This document shows positions 53,054 through 61,408 of a DNA stretch of 64,000 nucleotides, piece after piece. The position numbers and the translations under genes were made by a program. The stretch comes from Tomitella biformata AHU 1821. GTDB taxonomy: Bacteria > Actinomycetota > Actinomycetes > Mycobacteriales > Mycobacteriaceae. Numbering within the stretch: the stretch's first letter is position 1; each line of letters opens with the position of its first letter. The stretch is from assembly GCF_000524475.1 (NCBI RefSeq), contig NZ_BAVQ01000037.1, forward strand, positions 40,008 through 104,007, in the 5' to 3' direction. The notes under the pieces are model-generated. The model saw nothing but the letters and a program-made list of their open reading frames with translations. It ran no database searches and was not told the origin of the DNA.

Positions 53054-53154
53054 ATCAGAACAGTATGCCTGCGCCGCTCACCATATCAATCACGCATGAG
53101 CTGATCCGGTATTGGCGGCTACCGGGAGTGCACGGGAGCGGCCAGGCTAGACGA

Positions 53155-54180
53155 ATGATCATCCTTCCCCGGCGGGACCGGGCACAGACGTCGGCGGCCT
53201 CGATACTGCCAGGCCTTGGCCTCGTGCTCGTGGCGACTGCCGCCGCGATGCTGTTCAACGCGCTGGTGCCGGCCGTCAGCCCATTGTTGATCGCGATCCT
53301 CGCGGGCGCCCTCCTGGCGAACACGGTGTCGCTGCCCGCGGCATTGACGCCCGGCCTGGCGCTATCGGCGAAGCGGCTGCTGCGCGTCGGTGTCGCGTTG
53401 CTGGGCCTGCAGTTGGTGCTCGGGGACATCTTCGCGCTGGGCTGGGGCGTCATCGCTGTCGTCGTGGCGGTGGTGGTGCTGGGGATCTTCGGCACGATGT
53501 GGCTCGGAGCCAGGTTGGGACTGTCCTGGAGCCAGCGCGTGCTCATCGCCTGCGGCTTCTCCATCTGCGGGGCCGCCGCCGTGGCCGCCGCGGACGGCGT
53601 GATCGACGCCGAGGAGGAGGAGACCGTCACCGCCATCGCGCTGGTGGTGGTGTTCGGCACGTTGATGATCCTGGCCGTTCCGCTGCTCGCGGCCGCGTTC
53701 GGCCTCGGCGACGAGGACGCGGGCATGTGGGCGGGGGCCTCGATTCACGAGGTCGCCCAGGTGGTGGCCGCAGGTGGCGCCATCGGCGGCGGTGCGCTGG
53801 CTGTCGCGGTCGTGGTGAAATTGGCCCGCGTGTTGATGCTCGCACCGGTGCTGACTGTGCTGGGCCTGGTGATGCGTCGGCGTGCCGTCGCAGAGGGGGC
53901 GGTGGCCGGTGAGTCCAAGCGCCCGCCGCTGGTCCCGCTGTTCGTCGCGATGTTCCTGGCGCTGGTGCTGGTGCGCTCCACGGGCGTGGTGCCGGACAGC
54001 GTGCTCGACATCGCCAAGTTCTGCGGCACCGCGCTGCTGACCGCCGCGATGTTCGCCCTCGGCGCGGGGGTGCAGGTGGCGACGATGAGGAAGGTTGGGC
54101 CGAGGCCGTTCATCCTGGCCGCGGCCGCGACGGTCTGGGTGGCCGGGATCGCGCTGGGCGGCGTGCTGCTGGTCGGCTGA
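53155..54180 (+). CDS. YeiH/UPF0324-family membrane protein, putative sulfate or anion exporter
   Basis: This 341-residue protein has about ten membrane segments. It carries YeiH-family signatures: FSICGAAAVAAADGVIDAEE near residue 138, and WAGASIHEVAQVVAAGGAIG near residue 195. Some family members are annotated as sulfate exporters, but proof is thin. The ATG at 53155 is the first start after the divergent LysR promoter. The stop is followed by a small hairpin. Cognate regulation by the adjacent LysR gene is likely. Confidence 0.88.
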   Translation: MIILPRRDRAQTSAASILPGLGLVLVATAAAMLFNALVPAVSPLLIAILAGALLANTVSLPAALTPGLALSAKRLLRVGVALLGLQLVLGDIFALGWGVIAVVVAVVVLGIFGTMWLGARLGLSWSQRVLIACGFSICGAAAVAAADGVIDAEEEETVTAIALVVVFGTLMILAVPLLAAAFGLGDEDAGMWAGASIHEVAQVVAAGGAIGGGALAVAVVVKLARVLMLAPVLTVLGLVMRRRAVAEGAVAGESKRPPLVPLFVAMFLALVLVRSTGVVPDSVLDIAKFCGTALLTAAMFALGAGVQVATMRKVGPRPFILAAAATVWVAGIALGGVLLVG

Positions 54181-54194
54181 GCCTGCCCGTCCTC

Positions 54195-54215
54195 GCGAAC
54201 CGTTTTGTGGTTCGC
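54195..54215. terminator. Hairpin between convergent genes
   Basis: GCGAACC (54195-54201) pairs with GGTTCGC (54209-54215) across a GTTTTGT loop, 15 bases after the YeiH stop. It could terminate both the YeiH gene and the convergent peptide transporter gene. Confidence 0.6.
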
Positions 54216-54269
54216 CAACGATGCAGGGTCCGTGAGCTATTGGACGGTCCGCGAGGAGGCAAGCGCGGG

Positions 54270-55745
54270 CTACGTCACCCCGCCCATCAGCTTCTTGATG
54301 GCAGGGGTCGCCGCGGCGAGCACGGCGCCGACAGCGATCGCGACCAGTCCCAGGATCAGGAAGTACGGCGTCTCGTTGGCCTCGTCGTAGAACTTCGCCA
54401 GCGAGCCCGACAACGCGGTGCCCATCGCGACCGACAGAAAGAACAGCGCCACCATTTGCGTGTGGAAGGCTTTCGGTGCGAGTTTGGTGGCCAGGGACAG
54501 CCCGATGGGGGAGAGCATCAGCTCCGAGGCCGCGAAAATGCCCATGATGATGATCAGCCCAATCACCGGTGCGGTGTTGACCCCGGGCGGCATCAGCAGG
54601 AACGCGAGGAATGCCACGCCCATGCCAGCGGTGCCGATCGCGAACTTCATGGGGCTCGACGGTTGCCGCGGGCCGAGTTTGGTCCACAGCGCCGCGAACG
54701 CGCCGGCTCCGGCGATCACCCAGACGGGCTCGATCGACTGGACCCAGGACACCGGGAACTGCCAGCCGAACAGGTTCCGGTTCAGCCGGGTGTCGCCGTA
54801 GATGGTGATGACGGTGAAGATCTGCTGGAACAGCGACCAGAACACGACGCTGGCGATGAACAGCGGGATGAACGCGTAGACCCGTTTGCGCTCGACCGAG
54901 TCGACCTGGCGGCTGGTGAGGATGACGAGGAAGTAGATGATGGCGGCGACCGTGGCGACGCCGACGGTGATGTCCGAGAGGTTCTCCGCATTGATGACCC
55001 CCGCAGCCGCGAGCGCGACGACGATCGCGACGAACACCGCCGCGGACCCGCCGTAATACAGCTTGAGCTGTCGGGATAGCGGATCGAGGGGCCGTGAGCC
55101 GACGCCGTGCAGGTTCTTGCGGAACACGGTGTACTGGATGAGGCCCAGGCCCATGCCGACGGCGGCCAGGGCGAAGCCCATGTGGAAGCCGAACGAGGTC
55201 TGCACCACGCCGGTGATGAGCGGGCCGACGAGCGCGCCGATGTTGATGCCCATGTAGAACAGCGAGAAGCCGGCGTCGCGGCGCACGTCGTGCTCGTCGT
55301 AGAGGTCGCCAACCAGGGAGGTCGCATTGGCTTTGACACCGCCAGCGCCGAGCGCGATGAAGATCAGGCCGATGCCGACGCCGGTGAGCCCCGGGATCAC
55401 GGCTAGCGCGATGTGGCCGGTCATCACGAGGAAAGCGCTGTAGAACAGGGTGCGCTCGGCGCCCAGGACGCGGTCGGCCATCCAGGCGGCGAGGATCGTG
55501 GAGATGTAGACGAGTCCGCCGTAGGCGCCGACGATCCCGGCGGCGGTGCCGCGCTCGATCCCCAGGCCGCCGTCGGTGGTCGAGTAGTACAGGTAGATCA
55601 GCAGGATGCCCTGCATGCCGTAGAACGAGAAGCGTTCCCACATCTCGACGCCGAACAGGTTCGTCAGCGCCAGCGGATGGCCGAAGAATGCGCGGTCGTG
55701 CGGCGGCTTCTCTTGGCTGACGACCTCAGCCTCGATGGGGCTCAT
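54270..55745 (-). CDS. POT/PTR-family proton-coupled oligopeptide transporter
   Basis: This 491-residue protein is a major-facilitator transporter of the proton:oligopeptide type. EMWERFSFYGMQGILLIYLY near residue 30 includes the ExxERFxYY-type motif used for proton coupling, and ALGAGGVKANATSLVGDLYD is the second PTR signature. Twelve to fourteen membrane segments are expected. It imports di- and tripeptides. The ATG at 55745 overlaps the stop of the upstream DUF3054 gene by ATGA (55742-55745), so the two are cotranscribed. Confidence 0.93.
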   Translation of the reverse strand: MSPIEAEVVSQEKPPHDRAFFGHPLALTNLFGVEMWERFSFYGMQGILLIYLYYSTTDGGLGIERGTAAGIVGAYGGLVYISTILAAWMADRVLGAERTLFYSAFLVMTGHIALAVIPGLTGVGIGLIFIALGAGGVKANATSLVGDLYDEHDVRRDAGFSLFYMGINIGALVGPLITGVVQTSFGFHMGFALAAVGMGLGLIQYTVFRKNLHGVGSRPLDPLSRQLKLYYGGSAAVFVAIVVALAAAGVINAENLSDITVGVATVAAIIYFLVILTSRQVDSVERKRVYAFIPLFIASVVFWSLFQQIFTVITIYGDTRLNRNLFGWQFPVSWVQSIEPVWVIAGAGAFAALWTKLGPRQPSSPMKFAIGTAGMGVAFLAFLLMPPGVNTAPVIGLIIIMGIFAASELMLSPIGLSLATKLAPKAFHTQMVALFFLSVAMGTALSGSLAKFYDEANETPYFLILGLVAIAVGAVLAAATPAIKKLMGGVT

Positions 55746-56131
55746 GGCTGGATCTTTCCATGGGTGGCCTGCTTGCGCAGCGCAACCGCACCGAGCAGAC
55801 GCCAACCCACAAGTGTCGCCAGATTGAAGCAGGTGGCGACGATGATGAAGGCCAGCGCGGTGCCCCCGCCCGTGGCCTGGCGCAAGGCCATCCCGACGGC
55901 GACCGTGGCGACCCAGATGACGATGCCGCCGGGGGCGGTCCAGGGCGCGGGCCTGCGGGCGGCTAGGCAGATCACCCAGCCGACGGCCAGTCCCACCAGG
56001 AATGGCCAGGCGGTGTCCAGCACGCCGAGCAGCGCGTTGGCCTCCTCGTGGGTGCGGCGACCGATGGCGGCAAACACGATTATTAGGACGACGTCGGCCA
56101 GGAGGGCCAGCGGCAGCACATATCTTCTCAC
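55742..56131 (-). CDS. DUF3054-family membrane protein
   Basis: This 129-residue protein has four membrane segments (LLADVVLIIVFAAIG, TAWPFLVGLAVGWVICLAA, IVIWVATVAVGMALRQ, LAFIIVATCFNLATLVGW). RRTHEE after the first segment and TAWPFL are typical of DUF3054. The function is unknown. The start is a GTG at 56131. It precedes and overlaps the peptide transporter gene. Confidence 0.85.
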   Translation of the reverse strand: MRRYVLPLALLADVVLIIVFAAIGRRTHEEANALLGVLDTAWPFLVGLAVGWVICLAARRPAPWTAPGGIVIWVATVAVGMALRQATGGGTALAFIIVATCFNLATLVGWRLLGAVALRKQATHGKIQP

Positions 56132-56160
56132 GCGTTATACCGTAGAGGTCCCGCAACGAG

Positions 56161-56226
56161 GACCGCGCGCGACGGCCCGGGTGGGGGCGTCGCGCGCGGT
56201 CGATTGGGGCCGAGGTGGGGCCCCAA
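56161..56226. terminator. Two consecutive hairpins downstream of YceI gene
   Basis: GACCGCGCGCGACG (56161-56174) pairs perfectly with 56188-56201. Next to it TTGGGGCC (56204-56211) pairs with GGCCCCAA (56219-56226). They begin four bases past the YceI stop on the minus strand and should block readthrough into the DUF3054 gene. Confidence 0.75.
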
Positions 56227-56229
56227 GCT

Positions 56230-56781
56230 TTAGGCCTGCAGGCCGGCCTCGATCTCGATCGTGAGGGTGATCTTGTCGCCCACGACCGCGCCGCCGCCCT
56301 CGAGGGGCATGTCGATGGAGATGTCGAAGTCTCGGCGGTTGATCACGGTGGAAGCCTCGAAGCCGGCGACCGGGCCGTGGCCCATGCCGGGGTTGGCGCC
56401 GAGGAAATCGAGATCCAGGTCGATCTCCTTGGTCACGCCGTGGAGGGTGAAGTCGCCGGTGAGGACGTAGTCGCTGCCCTTGGCCTTGACCGAGGTGGAG
56501 CGGAAGGTGGCCACGGGAAACTTCTCGGCCTCGAAGAAGTCGGCGTTCTTGAGGTGGCCGTCGCGTCCCTCGTTGCGGGTGTTGACGGAGTCGACCTTGA
56601 TGTCGGCCACGACGGACGGGGTGCCGTCCTCGGCGATGGTGATCTGGCCGGTGAAGTCGTCGAACGTGCCGCGGACCTTGGACACGACTAGGTGCCGGAC
56701 TGCGAAGCCGACGGTCGAGTGCGTGGGGTCGATGTTCCAGGTGCCGGCTACGAGACCCGTGTTCGCGAGAGCAATAGTCAT
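56230..56781 (-). CDS. YceI-family lipid-binding beta-barrel protein
   Basis: This 183-residue protein has the YceI lipocalin-like pattern: GTWNIDPTHSTVGFAVRHLV at the start, DSVNTRNEGRDGHLKNADFF with the RDxHL signature, FPVATFRST, and VTKEIDLDLDFLGANPG. YceI proteins bind isoprenoids or amphiphilic lipids; some are stress-induced. No signal peptide is present, so it is likely cytoplasmic. The ATG at 56781 follows GGAGGAAAC. A Crp-like box lies 69 bases upstream, and terminator hairpins follow. Confidence 0.93.
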   Translation of the reverse strand: MTIALANTGLVAGTWNIDPTHSTVGFAVRHLVVSKVRGTFDDFTGQITIAEDGTPSVVADIKVDSVNTRNEGRDGHLKNADFFEAEKFPVATFRSTSVKAKGSDYVLTGDFTLHGVTKEIDLDLDFLGANPGMGHGPVAGFEASTVINRRDFDISIDMPLEGGGAVVGDKITLTIEIEAGLQA

Positions 56782-56849
56782 GTTGTTTCCTCCGAATGTA
56801 TTGAAGTTTCAAGTATCTAGAACCTAGGGGGAGCCCCAGTCATTCCCGT

Positions 56850-56865
56850 TGTGATGCACGTCACC
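56850..56865. promoter_or_regulatory. Crp-like box TGTGA-N6-TCACC
   Basis: TGTGATGCACGTCACC matches 9 of 10 fixed bases of the Crp/GlxR palindrome. It lies 69 bases upstream of the YceI start and 35 bases past the stop of the adenylyl cyclase gene. Its first ten bases equal those of the site at 11540. Confidence 0.55.
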
Positions 56866-56899
56866 GGTGCTGTTGTGGAGGGTGGCCGAGGGAGGGTCG

Positions 56900-58459
56900 T
56901 CAGCTGCTGCGCGAGAATTCGCCGTCGACCACGGCGAACCCGCGCTGGCGGGTGGAGTGGCGGGGTGCCGCGATGCGGGTGCGGGCCTTGCGGCCACGCA
57001 GCGAGACGCGCTCCATGAGCTTCCACTGCTCGGCCTCGGCAGGATCCGCGGCATCAATGGTGCGCTGCGAGGCGAGGACGCGGCTGGGTCGGCGCTTGGC
57101 CAGGTCGGTCAGCCGGGCCGCCTCGTTCACCGGATCACCGATCACGGTGTACTCGAACCGGTCGGAGGCGCCGATGTAGCCGGCGACGGCCGGGCCTGCG
57201 GAGACGCCGATCCCGGCGTCGGCGAGGCCCAGCTTGACGATCTCCTCGCGGAGTTCGCGCGCCGCGCGCAGGGCGGCGCCGGCGGCATCCTCGAGGGGCT
57301 CCGGCGCGCCGAACACGGCAAGGGCCGCGTCGCCCTCGAACTTGTTGATGAATCCGCCGTGCTTGTCGACGGTGGCGACCACGACGCGGAAGAACTCGTT
57401 GAGCATCCCGACGACCTGGTTTGGAGGCAGCCGCTCGGCGAGCCCCGTGGAGCCGATGATGTCTGTGAACAACACGGCGATGTCGAGCGTCTCGCCGCCG
57501 AGGGCGGTGCCTTGCTCCACAGCCTGGCGCGCGACGTCCTCCCCGACGTGCTTGTTCAGCAGGTCGCGGATGAGCTCGCGCTCGGCCACCCCCGCCACCA
57601 TCCGGTTGAAGCCGGCCTGCAGCTGGCCGATCTCGGAGCCGTCGTACACCCACACGCGGACATCGGTGCGGCCCTCGCCGACCTGTTGCATCGCCTCGCT
57701 GACCTGGCGGACCGGGTCCGCGATGGTGCGCACCACGTAGACCATGCCGACCAGTCCCACCACGAGCGTGATCAGGGCGAGCACGAAGGCCGAGGGGCCG
57801 ATGGCGCCGGTGACTTCGGGGCCGGACCCGGTCAGTTGCGGCGCGGCCGTGATGGCAATGCCGAGCGCCGGAACGCCGGAGCTGAGGAACCAGATGATGA
57901 GGACCCGGGGTGTGATGCCGGCTGTGTGCCAGTCGTCGCCGGAGCCGCTGCGCAGCGCCCGGGCGACGAGCCCGCGGAGTTCGCGCTCGCCCATCACATA
58001 CGCGATGCCGCAGGCGGTGGCCCCGCCCATGAAGGTGGTGATGGCGATGCGCAGGGCCATGCCGGCGCCGAGGTTCATGTTCAAGGCGGTGAACATGATC
58101 AGTCCGGTGAGCCAGGTGGCAACGTGCACGCCGAGCTGGCGCAGCGGTTGCATGAGCGCCGCCCGGCGTTCCCGGGGTGTGGGGTCCCCGCCGCGGGCTG
58201 TCCAGGTGATGATCGGCAGCGCGGCGAGCACCCCGCCGCCGACGAGCATCAGCAGCGCCACCGGCAGGAAAATCAGGAAACCGATGGTGTTAGGCCGGTC
58301 CATCTCGAACGGTGGCACCCCGCTGGGCAGCGGAAGCACGAGCAGGAGAAGAAGGAACACGACGACGCCGCCGATTAAATGCCCCAGCATCATTCTGATG
58401 CCGTACACCACGACGGAACGCCTAATCAGCTCCCGTGCCAGCGGTGCTTGCAATTGCAT
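56900..58459 (-). CDS. Membrane-bound class III adenylyl cyclase with HAMP domain
   Basis: This 519-residue protein makes cAMP from ATP. Six membrane segments span residues about 25-245. A HAMP linker at about 245-300 (RTIADPVRQVSEAMQQVGEG) is followed by a class III cyclase domain to about 480. Metal-binding Asp333 (FTDIIGS) and Asp377 (KFEGDA), adenine-selecting Lys373 and Asp442 (VIGDPVNEAARL) and Arg449 are present, so it should be active. The layout matches M. tuberculosis Rv1318c-Rv1320c. Five Crp-like boxes in this window suggest nearby genes respond to cAMP. Confidence 0.93.
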   Translation of the reverse strand: MQLQAPLARELIRRSVVVYGIRMMLGHLIGGVVVFLLLLLVLPLPSGVPPFEMDRPNTIGFLIFLPVALLMLVGGGVLAALPIITWTARGGDPTPRERRAALMQPLRQLGVHVATWLTGLIMFTALNMNLGAGMALRIAITTFMGGATACGIAYVMGERELRGLVARALRSGSGDDWHTAGITPRVLIIWFLSSGVPALGIAITAAPQLTGSGPEVTGAIGPSAFVLALITLVVGLVGMVYVVRTIADPVRQVSEAMQQVGEGRTDVRVWVYDGSEIGQLQAGFNRMVAGVAERELIRDLLNKHVGEDVARQAVEQGTALGGETLDIAVLFTDIIGSTGLAERLPPNQVVGMLNEFFRVVVATVDKHGGFINKFEGDAALAVFGAPEPLEDAAGAALRAARELREEIVKLGLADAGIGVSAGPAVAGYIGASDRFEYTVIGDPVNEAARLTDLAKRRPSRVLASQRTIDAADPAEAEQWKLMERVSLRGRKARTRIAAPRHSTRQRGFAVVDGEFSRSS

Positions 58460-58532
58460 ACACCTAAGCTAGCGCCTGTTGGAAGGGTTTGTCAGTTCTA
58501 TGGCTGTGGCATTTTTCACTTTGCGCTGGCGG

Positions 58533-59408
58533 TTAGCCGCATTTTGCGATGATGTGCTCGGCGAAACCCTCCAGCGCGGCGATTTTCTCCGCAAGCGGCT
58601 GCTGATCGAGTTCGAGTTGGTAGGGCAGGCGGAACCCGACGATGACATCGGTGACGCCCTTGTCCTCGAGCCGCCTGACGCCGTCGACTGTGAACGCCTC
58701 GCCGGAGATGGCGTGGATCTCGAACGGGTCGTTCTCCTTGCCCTCCTCCTTGCGGATCTCGTTCAGGCGGGTGAGGAGGGCGTCGAACTCTGCCGGCGGG
58801 CCGCCCGCGTGCATCCAGCCATCGCCCAAGCGCACCGCCCGACGCAGTGCCGCGTCGCTGTGCCCGCCCACCAGCAGTGGGATCGGCTGCGCAGGGACGG
58901 GGTTGATCTTGATCGACGGCACGTCGTAGATCTCGCCGTGGTATTCGAAGTACTCGCCGGTGGTCAGGCCCTTGATGATCTCCATGGCCTCGTTCATGCG
59001 CTTACCGCGGCGCGCGAACGGCACGCCCATCACCTCGAAGTCCTCCGGCCACGGGCTCAATCCGACGCCCAGGCTGAGGCGGCCGCCCGACATGTAGGCG
59101 AGCGAGCTGGCCTGCTTGGCGACGAGCACGGGCGGGCGGATCGGCAGCTTCAGGACGAAGGGTGTGAAGCGGATCCGCTCCGTCGCTGCGGCCATCGCCA
59201 TGGTCAGGATGAAGGTCTCGACGAACGGCTTGTTCTCCAGGAACTCGCGGCTGCCGTCGGGCGTGTACGGATAGGTTGAATCCGATACCTCGGGGTAGCA
59301 GATGCTGTCGGCCACGGCGAAGGAGTGGTAGCCGGCATTCTCGGCGGCCTTGGCCAGTGGAACGTAAAAGGCGGGATCGGTCATGGCGTCGGCATAGGTG
59401 AATCGCAC
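58533..59408 (-). CDS. LLM-class F420-dependent oxidoreductase
   Basis: This 291-residue luciferase-like protein starts MRFTYADAMTDPAFYVPLAK. It continues with ATERIRFTPFVLKLPIRPPVLVAKQ, GRLSLGVGLSPWPEDF and PIPLLVGGHSDAALRRAVRLGDGW in the TIM-barrel pattern of F420-dependent enzymes. The GTG at 59408 is preferred because GAGGAG lies six bases upstream; an ATG at 59441 would add 11 residues and abuts a KstR-like palindrome (59444-59457). The substrate is unknown. It diverges from a VOC gene, and both may be controlled through that palindrome. Confidence 0.88.
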   Translation of the reverse strand: MRFTYADAMTDPAFYVPLAKAAENAGYHSFAVADSICYPEVSDSTYPYTPDGSREFLENKPFVETFILTMAMAAATERIRFTPFVLKLPIRPPVLVAKQASSLAYMSGGRLSLGVGLSPWPEDFEVMGVPFARRGKRMNEAMEIIKGLTTGEYFEYHGEIYDVPSIKINPVPAQPIPLLVGGHSDAALRRAVRLGDGWMHAGGPPAEFDALLTRLNEIRKEEGKENDPFEIHAISGEAFTVDGVRRLEDKGVTDVIVGFRLPYQLELDQQPLAEKIAALEGFAEHIIAKCG

Positions 59409-59443
59409 GGGCTGCTCCTCGTGTTCGGTGGTCTGGGCCATAG

Positions 59444-59457
59444 TAGAACGTGTTGCA
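59444..59457. promoter_or_regulatory. KstR-like palindrome TNNAACNNGTTNNA
   Basis: TAGAACGTGTTGCA fits all eight fixed bases of the KstR operator consensus. It lies in the 90-base gap between the divergent LLM oxidoreductase and VOC genes, 36 bases upstream of the first and 42 upstream of the second. Binding by KstR itself is inferred. Confidence 0.45.
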
Positions 59458-59498
59458 GCTTCTTGGGTGAGGCTGCCCCATTCAGAGAGAGGTCCATC

Positions 59499-59879
59499 AT
59501 GGAAATCCTGAGCAGCCGCGTGATCCTGCGGCCGGCGGACTACCCGACGACGCTCGCGTTCTACCGGGAGACGCTGGGCCTGGCGATCGCCCGCGAATAT
59601 CCGGGCGGCACGGTGTTCTATGCCGGCCAGTCGCTGATCGAGGTCGCCGGGCACGACGGCTCTGCCGGGACTGGTTTCAGCGGGGCGTTGTGGCTGCAGG
59701 TGCGGGATGTGGTGGCGGTGCAGGAGGAACTGCGACGAGGTGGTGTGGACATCGTGCGCGACGCTCGTATCGAGCCCTGGGGCCTGCACGAGATGTGGCT
59801 GGCCGACCCCGACGGCGTCCTCATCGTGCTGGTCGAGGTCCCCGCCGACCACCCGCTGCGCCGCGACACCCGATCATAG
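59499..59879 (+). CDS. VOC-superfamily (glyoxalase/dioxygenase fold) protein
   Basis: This 126-residue protein shows two babbab modules of the vicinal oxygen chelate fold: RPADYPTTLAFYRETLGLAI in the first and VQEELRRGGVDIV with EMWLADPDGVLIVLVEVP in the second. Few classical metal-binding residues can be placed with confidence. Members include glyoxalases, ring-cleaving dioxygenases and resistance proteins. The ATG at 59499 follows AGAGAGG. It reads toward the carotenoid oxygenase gene 93 bases downstream and may be cotranscribed. Confidence 0.83.
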   Translation: MEILSSRVILRPADYPTTLAFYRETLGLAIAREYPGGTVFYAGQSLIEVAGHDGSAGTGFSGALWLQVRDVVAVQEELRRGGVDIVRDARIEPWGLHEMWLADPDGVLIVLVEVPADHPLRRDTRS

Positions 59880-59972
59880 TGTTGCGATCGCCTAAATAGC
59901 CTGATTGATCCTCGGCGAAGGCGTAGCGTGCGGAGTGATGCTGTAAACGCTCCATCAGCGGATGGGATCGCC

Positions 59973-61373
59973 ATGAACGCTCCACACGCCCCGGCTGTCA
60001 TCGATATGGACAGCCACCCGCATCTTGCCGGAGTCTTCGCCCCGCAGCGGCTTGAGATAGACGCCGCCGACCTGCAGATCGTCGGCACATTGCCCGCGGG
60101 CCTGTCCGGAAGCTATCTCCGCAACGGCGAGAACCCGCGGTTCGATCCGCTGGGCACCTACCTGTATCCCATCGATGGCGATGGCATGGTGCATCGGCTG
60201 ACTTTCCGTGATGGTCGAGCGTCGTATTCCAATCGCTTTGTCCGCACTCCTGCCGTGGTTGCGGAGGAGAAGGCAGGCCGAGCGCTGTGGGCCGGCATCC
60301 TCGATCCGTACTTCCCGGATCCGGCCACCGTCGGGGACGAGCTTGCCGGGACCACCCGCGACCTGCCGGACATCAATGTGGTGCGGCATGGCGGCCGCCT
60401 GCTGGCGCTGGCCGAATCGGCACCGCCGTTCCTGCTCGACGGGGTCGATCTGCACACGGTCTGCCGGGAGAGTTTCGCCGGTCAATTGCCGGCCGGCATG
60501 ACCGCCCATCCAAAGATCGATCCCAGCACCGGGGAGATGGTCTCGTTCTGCTACATGCTCGAGCCGCCCTATCTGATGTGGTCGGTGGTTGGCGCGGACG
60601 GGGCCGTCACCAGAGGCCCCACGCCGGTCCCCGGCGTCGAGCAGCCATCGATGATCCACGACATGGCGCTGACGCCGAACTATGTGGTGCTGCTGCTGGG
60701 CCCGCTGTACTTCGACATGGCCGCCATGATGACGGGCGGTTCGCTCCTGCAGTGGAAGCCCGAGGTGGGCACGCGAGTGGCGGTCATACCCCGCGACGGC
60801 AGCCCCGTCCGGTGGGGCGTCACCGATGCATTCTGGCTGTGGCACACCGTCAACGCCTACGAGGACACGGACGGCTCCATCGTGCTGGACTACGTGGAGT
60901 GGACCCGCGCGGGCTTCGTCGCGGAATCCGATCTGCCCAACCTCAGCGCCCTGACCCGGGCGCGTATCGATCCGATGACCGGGCGGATCAGCCGCGAGGT
61001 CATCGCCCAGGCCGACATGGAATTCCCGCGGATCGACGACACCCTGTTGACCCTGCGACACCGCACGGCGGCGCTGGTGGGGGAGAGCGGGATACAGGAT
61101 CTGGTGTCCGGCGACGCCGACCGTGCGTACTGGTTTGACACCGACACCGGCGTCGAGACCCACTGGGACTCGGGCGATCTGGCTATCGGTGAACCGATCT
61201 ACCTCTCAGCCGGGGCAGCCGACTATTGGGGCATGATCGCCACCGGCCGAAAGGACCTGGAGAGCTGGTTCCTGGTCTTCCCCGCAGACGATCCCGCGTC
61301 GGGACCCGTTGCGAGAGTCAAGCTCCCGCAACGGGTCCCCGCAGGACTGCACGGGGCGTGGCTGCCCGATTAG
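59973..61373 (+). CDS. Carotenoid cleavage oxygenase (RPE65/CCD family)
   Basis: This 466-residue enzyme has all four iron-binding histidines of the family: His179 (MTAHPK), His229 (MIHDMAL), His291 (LWHTVN) and His460 (GLHGAW). SYLRNGENPRFDP near residue 48 and DGDGMVHRLTF near residue 70 are also characteristic. It would cleave a conjugated double bond in a carotenoid, stilbene or lignin-like compound with oxygen. The ATG at 59973 gives the usual N-terminal length; a GTG at 59928 has a better ribosome-binding site and would add 15 residues. It is convergent with the FAD dehydrogenase. Confidence 0.93.
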   Translation: MNAPHAPAVIDMDSHPHLAGVFAPQRLEIDAADLQIVGTLPAGLSGSYLRNGENPRFDPLGTYLYPIDGDGMVHRLTFRDGRASYSNRFVRTPAVVAEEKAGRALWAGILDPYFPDPATVGDELAGTTRDLPDINVVRHGGRLLALAESAPPFLLDGVDLHTVCRESFAGQLPAGMTAHPKIDPSTGEMVSFCYMLEPPYLMWSVVGADGAVTRGPTPVPGVEQPSMIHDMALTPNYVVLLLGPLYFDMAAMMTGGSLLQWKPEVGTRVAVIPRDGSPVRWGVTDAFWLWHTVNAYEDTDGSIVLDYVEWTRAGFVAESDLPNLSALTRARIDPMTGRISREVIAQADMEFPRIDDTLLTLRHRTAALVGESGIQDLVSGDADRAYWFDTDTGVETHWDSGDLAIGEPIYLSAGAADYWGMIATGRKDLESWFLVFPADDPASGPVARVKLPQRVPAGLHGAWLPD

Positions 61374-61408
61374 CGCGCTGTTGACTGGTCCGCTGCCCAG
61401 CCCCAGCC

